Source of the DNA: a virus
Length of the DNA stretch: 21,494 nt
IMG/VR virus record: IMGVR_UViG_3300037557_000171
Coordinates: 1-21,494 of that record
Reading direction: 5' to 3' (one strand)
Positions 1-12,000 of this stretch are shown one piece after another (positions within the stretch are counted from its first letter, which is position 1; each line of letters begins with the position of its first letter). The notes under the pieces were generated by a model, which was given only the letters and a program-made list of their open reading frames with translations, searched no databases and was not told where the DNA came from. Made by a program: the position numbers and the translations under genes.

Positions 1-3000
1 GGATATGAAGCAGATGACGAGTTGGATGAGAGTCTTACTCCCGTCAATCATAAACCCATGACTCCCTCTGGAATCACAGTTGACGGTAACCAACTTTCAG
101 GTGGTGGCACTACTATAGTCACCAACGGTAATTCCTCTGAAAGTGGTATCATAGCAGAGGGGGATGTTCTCTATTCTTCCAATTTAGCCCTGATAGGTAC
201 AATAGCATCTGGTGGTATAGGTGCTAATATCACACTCACCGGTAATAGAGCCACCGACCTCACAGATGATGAGGAGTTGTATATTGGTGTGGGCACTAAT
301 GCCTACCCCAATACTACCCCTCAGATAATTACTGCTTCTCACACCCCATCCACAAAGCACGACTCTGTTTTTCACAAGATAGTGATAGAGCCATCTACAA
401 GCAAGAATAGTGATTTAACTGACAAGGGCGACTATGAGAGGAGAGAACCCAGTCAAGCAATAGAGTCACCTTCCAATGGTGAGTTCGATAAGGCAGGCAC
501 AGTGTCTGGTACTAACATTCATGAGATGTTTGATATTATTGATAATCAATTTAGAGATAGCAACAACACTCTAAGATTGTTCTTACAACCCTCTGATAGA
601 AGGAGAATCAATCAATTATCAACGATGCGCTCACAGATTTCAGACTTCAATGAGCCTAATTTTGTTTCTTTGATGTATCTCATGAGTAGGGCTAGAATAA
701 GAGCGGTATTGGAATCTAATAATGCTGGTGACAGTTTCACTACCGTGAAGTGTGTAGGACTCACAGAATCCACAGTTAACAGAAATGTATCCGTTAGAGG
801 AAAGGGCAGTCCAGACTCGCAGATAGTCAAGGAGATAGAGCCTAATGCACCTGTTGTCACTGTTACGCTTGGTGGGCCGGGTCAAGGTGCTATGGATACC
901 AAACCCACATACGACCCTAGTCCACTTGCTAGACTCCCATTCTCAACTAGGAGAAATCTTGCAGTCCTTGGTCATCTAGCAACATCAGGTTCAAGTGGAG
1001 GAGTGATTGTAGTCAAACCTCTCAACAACAACTCTCCTGATTTGGCTTCTTGGGGCACATACGGTTTCCCGAAAGTAGGTAGAGTGTATCTGCAAGATGG
1101 CGCAAGCGCGAAGTATGATAGCAAGGATGCATCGCAGTTCACCTTCACAGATGCTAGCGCTGGTGAGGGCAAGTTCCTACTAGGTAATGGCACTGAGTTC
1201 ACTGACTTCACCTCTTGGCTTTCAGCCACTGATATCTCAAAAGGGATTGGTGGTTTAGAAGACATTAACGTCTCAGTGACATTATTCGCTGACCGTTTCT
1301 TTGATGAGACCTCACTAGCAGAGGATGGGACCACTGTCAATGACAGAATGTTCCAAGGTATGAGTGATGTCCAGCATGACTACCAACTAGGTACTCAGTA
1401 TGCCAGCACTAGGGCACTCGTGGAGATACCCTTCTTTGCTAATCAGTTCTTTAATGACCCAAGTAGTGGAACCTTCCCCGGTCCAGACAACTCCTTCAAG
1501 ATTCACATTGACGCTACTCACACATCTCACACATACAACCCAAGTCCAGTCGGTAGGAGACCCAAAGGTGTAGAACCGGCAGACAGAGAGGCTATGTCTG
1601 CATTCTCCCTCAACAAGAAGCAGAACCAGTATGCCCCATCAACTACAATCACTAAGTTCGATACTGAAACTCTAAATTATTATGTCACAGTGGCCAATGT
1701 TAATACCTTTCCAAACCCACGTCCGGGTAATTCTGAGTTAGTTGAAACCACCACAGATAGTGACCCCTATCAGAATGTGGGTGACCACGTAAGAAATTAC
1801 AGAAAGATATTCCTATCAAATGGTGAGTGGGCTTACTATAGACAGAAAGCAGGCAATACACTCTACATTCCAAGAGACAACGGTGCAGAAAACTGGGCTT
1901 TCTCCTCTGGCTTTCTTACAGGTGCTGTAGTAGGGGCTGCTGTTTCTACTGGAGGACCCACACTCCCATTGCAAGGTATCATTCCCATAGGCTCTGATGC
2001 ATTCACACCGTCTTCGGATTTCGAGAACAGAGGGGAGTACTACCACGATGCAGCCAGTGTCAAGACACAAGGGGGCAATGTGGACTACGGGCTACGCCAG
2101 TATGTCAGTGCTGTGGAGTTCAAGGAAGGGCCTGAGTCCAACCCTCATGCCCCTAGGATAGTCGGCGGAAGAGCAGTAGGTAAGGTGAATACAGTAGCCC
2201 ATAAGAATCTAGATGGTGCGAACGGTGCATTCGTCAATCAGATTCTAATCACCATGTCAGATGAGGACATGGACCTCTTCCCTGACTTGGACTACGAGGA
2301 CATGAGCACATACTCATTCTCCTCAGGAGAGTTCCTCTATGAGGCTGAGACTATAGAGAAGTCCACTGGTAATGTGTACAAAATGCATTACTATGGTAGA
2401 CTTACCAAGAATAGTATCAGTGATACCATTGCACCGAATGTTCTGGTATTTGTTTACAGGTCCGCCTCAACATCTATGCCCCCTTGGGTTACTGAACTAC
2501 CCGGCGAGGAAATCAAATTGACTAGAAGAGTGAGGGACATTCTAGGAGCAGTTGATGGTGATGATGGTGACGGGGATGCACTTAAAGAAGTCAACAATGA
2601 AATCATAGCCAAGACATACAAACCCACTGATGATGATACTTGGACAATCACTGCATCTTCACTAATCAGTTTCAATGTGACTATTACTAACAGCAACGGT
2701 AGGTTAGCAGGCTCTAACACCCTAGGCCTGAATCTAAGGGAGGGTGACCTACTTTACTCAGAGGAGGAGGAAGTAGATGATATTGCTACTAAGATACTAT
2801 ACATAGGAAAAGTGTCCAAAATAGAGGACTACGACGATGGTACTTACACTGTAAATCTAACTTCCTTTGCTAAGAACACCGCTTCGGCAAAACCGCTCAG
2901 GCTATCCATAGCCAACGCATACGAGGAAGACTCTGACGCTGTTCTCAACAAGTCTTGGAACTACCCATACGCTGCTGGAGGTTTGAGGAGCGGTGACACG

Positions 3001-6000
3001 ATATGGGCCAACATGACAATCAACAATCCCTATGCGACAGAGGGTCTGTTCTCCAAGAGCAGAGGGGTGTTCAACGAGGCTCAGGTGTGGAAGGGATTCA
3101 ACGGCGGTGTGGCCAGCCTCGCTGCATCCAGACCTAGGGAGAGCGTGCCACTGGAGAACTTCCTCATTGGTGATACATGCCTTGAGACTGCGATAAACTA
3201 CGCACAGCATGTAAACCAGACAGTCAAGGAGAACTACAAATCTCTCGGTCTTACTGAGTCACAAGCACCCAAGGTAGCATACGTTGACCCGTATCTCGCT
3301 GAGGACGGCCATGCTAGGGTGCTTCTCTATGACGTTGCTCATGACAAGGAGTTCATTGCCTTCCAAGACCTGCACATGCAAGTTCAGACGAGCGCAGAGG
3401 CAGTCACTATCGGCAGACCTAGGAACATGGTGGTTGGTGAACCTACCGACACTGATTTAGATGGTGTTCTTGATAGTGGAATAGCACCAGTGGACTTGGC
3501 TGAGTACACAGCCACATTCAATGGTGGTGGGCCGTCATGGATTACTACACAGATTGACGTAGCCAACGGTTTCCCAAGTGAGAACAAGTACATCCGCTCG
3601 ACACAACAGTCCAAGTTCATAGAGAGTGCATACTCACATGACTTGGCTAATAGACTAGGCACTGATGTTATCACTCCAGTTAATGGCTCTCTACCGAGTA
3701 GTCTACCCACTAGCCCAGTAACATCCTCATCACCGGGAATATACGGTAAGGCACACGGTCATCACGTGCACACTGGGTACAGCATATTTGGCGCAGCAAC
3801 TGACTACTCCATGGGAGACAGTGTTTTACCAAGGACAAATGACTCCACAGTCAATCCATTCACCGCAAACAGCAACCACTCATTCTCACGAACAAAGAGG
3901 TCTTTGACTGAGGCATTCACAGCGGCACTGGTCAAACTGAGGACTGATACATCTCTTGCTACTCTTAGAGACCCATCCACATTCTTCGACACACCTGATG
4001 GGACTCGTGTCATCCCCGCATTCCTATGTCTGAAAGGTGTAAGAGACACTAACCTTGACCTCACAGGTCATGAGGAGAGTAGGTTACAACATCTCAAACA
4101 ATGGACAGACATGGATTTCTTGAGAAGATTAACGGTAGACTGCGGGGCTGTTTCTGTAAAATCAAGTGTAGTTTCCATAGAGTCAGCAGCACAGGAGATT
4201 GTGAGGCAAATCAATCAGGCAGGTGCACCTAAAGGACAAATTGTAGTTGACAAAGACACAACTGGCAGCGCTCATGACCCGGCCCCGTTTTGGGATGCAG
4301 ACAAGGCGTTCTCCTCTCGTGATAGAGGAACGCACATGGGATACGTCAGAGCACATATTGGGAGGGAAGTGCAGGACAATAATGGGAACATAGGGTTCAC
4401 CGTTGTAATACACAGCACAGTTCCCGGCGCTAGTGGTAGGAACTTCTGCGTATGGTTAGACAATAGCAAGGGTCAGGCAATCTATCAGCCTGATTTCCTC
4501 ATAGGTCATGGCGGTAGATGGCGTGACTTCTGGGCATTACCAGACGAGAAAGAAGGAGAGAACATGCACCCAGCCCCTATGCCTCTCAATAAACACGGTA
4601 GACCATTCGCACCAATTACCACCCTCACACAATACATCAACCCAGAAGAGACGGGTGAGGATGTGATTAGCGCTACAGATTTCATAGACTCAGAAAGTGA
4701 TGAAAGTCCAGTCATCAGAGCAATATCCAATGCTCTAGGAGGAGGGCAGCAATTCAACACCGTCAACACAGAATCATTCTCCACCATAGGCTCTTCTTCT
4801 ACAATCATAAGCGGGCTTAGAGTAGGCAAGAATGCTGTAGGTAGAGTCAACTTCGGTGGACTGGTAGCCAGTGGAGTACCCGGTTTCGCGCCTAATGCTG
4901 GCGTATGGGGGTATGGTAAGAAGGGTTCACAGAAGTTCAGAGACAGATACGGGGGGACTTCATCTGCTGTCTCTTACACTAACCACACAGATGCTAATGA
5001 TTTGAAAGCAGACAAATTAGGTAACACTCCCATCTATGGAATGAAGATGACCGACCATAGAGGCACACACCATGGTATTCGATACATCTACAAGTCCATG
5101 GACTCAGATTTTGCAAATGACAATACCACTCTTCCAGATACCATATCCAGTGAGGTTTGTGTGTTCTTCAATGACAGAGACGTTGGTCTTGGAGGCTTCA
5201 CACTAGGCAAGCACATGAGAGGCAGTGGAGATGCCACTGGTAGGATGGAGGAACTAGGTACTAACAACTCTAGTATGACAGCCAAGTCTTGGACTGGTAA
5301 CAGATGGAGAGGAGTGGCCGCACCAAACATAGCAGTCAACTGCACACTGAGCAGAACCACCACCACTCTCACTGTTACCTTAGCGGCACCATTCAGTAGT
5401 GCTGGTGGGCTTGCACATCACGATGTGCTAGGTTACCTAGGCTTCCCAGTTACTGACGGTATACTACAAGTGACTGATTCTCAAGGTGGTAATCAAGGAA
5501 TGACGTTCTCGTATACTAGAAGAACGCAGGAGAACAAATCAGGCACTCACAAGTTCTTTGGTATTCAAGGTAGTGAAACTTTAGGTGAATCTTCTGATAA
5601 TTATCTCATAACTCCAGTTCTTAATTGGACCACATTAGTAACTGATGAGTTGATTGCAGCAGTCACCACTGCCGCTATAAACGCAGAAAGGAAGGGAATC
5701 AACAACCCTGAGGGAATATCCTTCGATTGCACAAAGATGTATGCTACTGATGGTAAGACGTTTGGTGATTGGGGTGTTTCCTCTGATGCAATCAAGATAA
5801 GGGCATATGACCCAACCAAGAACATCAGACCACTCTCGGACTTCTTCAGGGCATCAATACACCGTGATTTTGGTATTCAGGCATCTCACATTGAGTTTGG
5901 TGAAGTAGAGAAGACTGAGTTGGCATCAACAGGTTGGGCTTTCGGTACATCAAGAGCAACCACTGATGCTCTCATAGAGGGAAATCAATCCTTCGCTTGT

Positions 6001-9000
6001 GGTTACATACCCAACACAGTAATGCAAATATCCACCAAGAGCAGAGGACCGAACAGTAACACAGCAACACCTGTTCTAGTGGACTCCCTCAACAACTTAG
6101 TGGATACCTCTGATTGGAGAAGGAATCTCAAGGGTGAGAGTTTCACGAGACACAGCGGTGACCACATCCTCCCGATGATAAACAACCCGAATGCTGTGTA
6201 CGACCCAACCGGTGGTAGCAGCGCCGCTGATTGGGCCATTGGTGGTAGCGACCATCTTACTCTTCAGCATGAGATGTGGAACTTCCTGATACCAGCAGGA
6301 CAGGAGGGTGCTAGTAGTAGAATACCATCCTTCGGTGAGACCAAGACCATCTTCATGAACGACAAGAAGTCTGTCGCCGTAGAAAGTGTGAATGGCGGTA
6401 CAAGTACAACTAAACTCGCTTGGTCTAATCCCTCTGAGGACTGGCCAGCAACTGAAGTAGCAGACGTATTGGCTTTCTCACACTGGGCAAAGTTGGATAT
6501 AACCAAGGATTTCGATGGACTGCGCTCCTTAGGTAGTGTGTTCTCAGAACCATTCGTATTCTTCAGAGGTGGAAAAAGCAGTGCAGACCACAGTGTACCT
6601 CTCTTCTTCGGTGGAGGATTCAGCGGTGTGACACTCGACATCAATGATGGAACAAAGAACGACTACTCCTCGTTCTACACACACCCGTATGCGAATGGTC
6701 CTACAGGAACTACAGGCATACAGAACGCCAATGAGATATCTACCAGTTTTGCTTTGCTCGATGGTAACGCTATGTTTGCATTCTTCCCCGGTGCCGCTTT
6801 ATGCAATCAACATAGGGGAAGCATCCTCCCACCCATGTTCAACAAGGATAACATCCTGTCACCAGACTTAACCAAGACTGGCACCACAATCAACAGTGGC
6901 CATCCTTACAGTACACCATACACCAATAACTCAGGCACGAACATTACAGTTCAGAAACCAAGCCCTTTGATTCTGAGGTTCGCACACCCTACTGCAAGGT
7001 ATGAAGACCATAGAGATGGCACTGATAGCAAAACCACATACCTCATCTTCGGGCCGGGTCAGGCATTCCCATTCACACAAGAAGTAGCAGATGGTGGTAG
7101 CGCCTACAACACCGAACAACCGCACCCCGGAAGAGTCATTGTCAATGGTAATGGGTGGAGCAAAGTACCACTAGCAACAGCCACACAGAGATTTCCTAAC
7201 CATATAGAAAGCGAGGGTATACTTGCAGACGGCACGTTTGGTACTGGGTATTTCATGCCTGAAGCGTCTGCATATCAATTAGTAAGAGGAAGATTCCATT
7301 GGAGAGCAACATACAACTGGGAGCCACCACAGGGTAAACCTAATGCTGCTATACTCAAACAAACACCATCTTCTGGAAGAATGTATGGTAATCATTTCAA
7401 TTACAGGACTGCAACTAGTGGTATAGACAATGACATACTCAAAGCACATCCAATGAGACACTGCCCGGTTATTGGTCACGGCGTGGCTATGGCCGCTGAT
7501 ATGGTGTATCACATGGACGGTGGGTATCATCCCGGTGGTCATTGGATGGACAACCAAATCACATTCAACCCTCCACACCCAAAAAGTGACACTATCTTAC
7601 AACGATGGGGTAGCGGTTCAGCGGATACAGTATTGCATCCAAGTGCATACAGAGTAGCAGGTCCAATAACCACTAAGGTGCTTGCATACGCTGCGAGTGA
7701 AGGAGACTTAGTTGCTGCTGATGTTGATATGGAATACATCATAGTAGACGCAACTAGATGTCAGAACGGTGAGGAACTCTCTGCTGTACTAGGTTCAGCA
7801 ATCAACTCTTTCCCCGGTGCTGGTGCCTTAAAAGCAATGGGAGGTACACACAATCCCTCTATGAGTAATGCAATGAGACAGGATAGATATGGGTGGATTG
7901 AATCCACGTACAGTGCTATAGTAAACTCAAGCACAGACCCTGATGATAATCACATAACAGTAACAATGAGTGGGGGGACACAGGATTCACTTGAGCAGAT
8001 ACCAGCCTGTGGTTGGCTCAGAACAGCAGCGTCAGGCTTTGCACCATACTATGCAAGAGAAGTACACAATGATGGTGCTTGGAAAGTCAAGTTCTACTTA
8101 GCGCCTAACAGAATAAGTGGACAAATGAAGTTTGAGGACAAGACCACTTGGTATGATACAAGTGGCGCTAAAGATACATTCCCCACAGTCAACTCTGGTA
8201 GCATTTGGATATGGTCCAAGGCCGGAGTACACAGATTCAACAATGACAATTCACCAGAACGTGACCATATGTGTCAAACTCACTTCTCAGGTCTAGTGGA
8301 TGCAATAGACAGAACAAGACCAATAGGCGCAGTTGGGTGGGCTGGTGAGAGATACTCCTACCTCAACAGCCTCAAGGTGGGTACAGAGGGCTATGCTGCT
8401 GGTTTAGGTGCATGGCACCCAATGCTAGGTTTCTCACCATACGGTAGTGCTTCATCGGCAATGACAGCATTAGGACATCTACCAGTAGTCGCCCCTATGA
8501 CTCACAGCCCTGAGTCATTACCACCAGTAGATGGGATGGGTGCTAGTGCGGCAAACCTGATGACATACCTAGGTGACCCATACAGCAATTCCACTGGCTT
8601 CAGAGTCAATAGCGACAGTCAAGCCGCCTACAACATAGGACACCAAGTGTTCGTTGCTCCATATACAATTCACACAAAACCTCCAATCTACATAGACACA
8701 ACACTACCAGACTTCATGACACACCCACAGGGTGTCTTCGGTAGGGCTTTCCTAGTAGTCAGTTACGAATGCGAGAGTGCACTGGTAGCCAAGTACGACA
8801 GAGATGTAATCACAGGACTAGGTGATTGGTTGCAGGTTAAGGGTGCTGCTGCAAACAGTGTAGCAAACCCAATACACTATGCAGGCACAACAGAATGGGA
8901 TGAGAGATTCCACGGTCAAGATAGATTCATCGCACCAGCAAACGCAGGACCTAATGTGGAAGCAATGGTTCACATCACTCCTACTGTACCATCATTCTCA

Positions 9001-12000
9001 GATTACACTACAAACCACGTACTAGACGGTTCACCATTTAACGCCGCATACTTCTTCCATGGGTCTGCTGCTTCTAACACAAATCTAGAGAATGCAATAC
9101 CCAGTCTCCATAAGACTGGTGACCTGATACTAGACCTAGACCACTCGGTAGGTTCCTTCTTCCTTGAGGAGACAGGGGTTGAGAGGAACGTAGCAGATGA
9201 CTTCTACACAGGTGAGGACTTTACACAACTCTACGATGATGGTGGTGGTACACCTTCTCATGATGACTTCTGGGTAGGTGATGTCAATGCATTTGACCTA
9301 TACAAGCGTGCACCAGCAAAGAACTTCTCAGTAGAACACGTAGTGTGGAAGAGGATGGATGGCGGCAATCTCTCACTACCTGCAATCAACGCACGCGGTT
9401 TAGGTGCTGTTCCATTCGTCAACCGGGTCAGTGGAGGCACAGCATACACAATGGGTGAGAAGATATACGGAAACGTGAGATTCTCTTTCGAGACTACCAA
9501 CGGTGCAATGCTACCAGTGTTACAAGCACAGGAGTTGAGTCACCCACAATTAGCATCTAAGTTCCCTAAAGAAATAAGTAACGTATTAGACATACCAAAC
9601 GAAGAACTACAGTTCGAGGAGATGGTAGTCATTGATGACTCAGGACAACAACACATCTTGGAAGGTGGTAGTCCTCTTGGCACAATCATTAGAGGTTTCA
9701 GAAAAGTCAACGATAGAGAAACAAAGGGTATGGCACCATCTCTCGCTAACAGTGGAGTAGCGCCTAATCTCAAGATACAGTTACCTGACCCTAATACGAT
9801 ACCGGGTAACATAGTAATAAGGTCTGGATTCGATAGAGTGCAGGCTTATCAGAACGAAACAATGGGTTCTGGTGGTATGATACACCCAGACCTAAACGAG
9901 AACTACATCGGTAGTTTGTTTGATAATTCTGTATCTAGTCCACGAACAGGACCTACATACGAAGACCATAACTGGGAGCATATTGATACTCTCACCAAGG
10001 AAAGCACCAACTCAGGATGGAAGGAAAGCACCAACAGTGCACCGTTACAGACCAGTTACGAACAGCACGACAGAACCTTGTACTTCCACGTAACTAAGAT
10101 GGGACACAGCGGCACCGAGAGATACCCCACAGAATACACTCATTCAGGTGGTGTGGTCAATCAGAGTCTAACAGTCAGTGGTTTTAGTGGCACTACTCTC
10201 ACAGTATCAGGCACAGTGGACGCTTCGATATACGATGCAGGGTTTGGAACCAAAGAGGTAAGTGACAACAGACGCTTCCTGAGACTCGCCACAACAACAG
10301 ACTCAGTGGTAGTTTCTTACACAGCAATCAGTGGAGTCACGTTCACAGGCGTGATAGGAGATGTGGATTTCACTGCTTTCCTAGAGGCAAACCCACCAGC
10401 GTCAACGACAATCAACATCACCCCCTCATATTACATACCGGCTGGTAGCAACCGATTCTTCGCATCCAGAAGGCTACGTGACCACGCAGAGGTAAGTGGT
10501 AACTCACCTGATATGGCGAAGACAGAATACGCTACAGGAACATACGGTACAATTGATACCAACACTCTCGCTCACAACATATACAACAAGCAGGTATTGA
10601 CACCAATGCCGTTACCACGCATGGGTCATCACTTCGTCACACCCACCATGCCTATGCTACCGGGTCATTGGGCGCACCCAGTATACCAAGGTCTATTCAG
10701 GAAACACATGGCAGAAAACGCTTCACTGCGAGGCTTTGCTGACAAGAACATACTGACTGATAGCGTAACTGCCACCATGGACAAAGCAGAGTTGACGGCT
10801 TTAGAATCAGGAGCAGTAGTAGACCAGTTCAACGTACATGACCCTGAGTTAGCATTCAGTGGTGTAAACGCGGCCCCCAGTGGTCCCAGCGACATTCATG
10901 GGGGCGCGTTTACGCTTATGTTCGAGACGAGTATCAAATATGATGGTTACGGTATTCTCGCATCTACAGGAGCAGCAGGCACAGTTAACCAACAAGGTGG
11001 TCATAGCATATTGCTAGAATCCGCCGCTAACTACACTTTGGGTAAACACTTCCCAGACCCCGCTGAGGTGGGCGCATACCAGATTGTGATACAACCAAAC
11101 ACATTCTCAACACAACTGGTGGGATACCATAGTGATGTGTTGGCTTCAACTCTATCATTAACAAGCCAACAGGTAAACACCGTAATAGGCAAAAAGGTAT
11201 CACATAGCACGCTAGGTACGGTATCACTCACATTAGCACAGGCCACTCAAGCGGATGTAAGGGGTTGTGAGATTTTCATAAATGAAGCAATGTTGGACAT
11301 AAATCCAGACCACGGAAGCCAATTCACTAACATACCACCACTCCTTTTGTACAACCCATTCGGTGTAGAAGGCACGGAGTCACCCGTTTTCACACGTAGA
11401 GCACTACCATACACACCGGGTCAATTCAGAAATGCTACGCCGGGATACACAGTAAGCACACCTTGGTGGTCTTTCCTTCACAAGGTCGCTCCAGACGACG
11501 ACTCATCCGATAATTTCAAACATATAGCCCATCATCGCCCAGATAATTACTACCATATCAAGAGAAGTACCTTTGGAAGTATAGGAGTACAATTAACAAT
11601 TGCAGGATACCCTTCAATATATCCAAACATATATTCACATGTATTACAAAATACATCATTAAACCCAAAATGTATTGTTAAAAGTATCCAAAGTGCAGCG
11701 GGTGGATATAGAACAATCACTGTAGATGATGCAAGTAGGTTTCCTGAGACACCACAATATGGAGAAGTACTAGAATATACTGATTCTAATGGTATTAGAC
11801 GCACTTTAGATTACACAAGACGCGCAGGACTGCAATTAAATGCGATAAACAAACCAGATAAACTACAGTCAAGTACCCTTTCTGGGCCTTTTTGGGACAA
11901 TTTGACGGTAGAAACCACCATTAGATTATCACAACCATATGACATATACAGTTCCAAGAATGTATTAACAGATAATAATAGCAGTATATTTGCAAAAGTA

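Noticed and set aside
22-24. TTG at 22 as the true start of the giant gene
   Set aside because: No ribosome binding site precedes it and the same frame is open to the first base, so the gene is better read as cut by the window edge.
2551-2590. DGDDGDGDALKEV as an EF-hand
   Set aside because: The spacing of acidic residues and the missing Glu at position 12 do not fit; it is more likely a simple acidic linker.
6644-6871. 75-codon plus-strand frame inside the giant gene
   Set aside because: Out-of-frame shadow with no ribosome binding site and no recognisable protein; same for 7472-7657, 12671-12895 and 17408-17623.
10864-10913. Hairpin as a transcription terminator
   Set aside because: It lies in the middle of an open frame and is followed by GCTTATG with no T-run.
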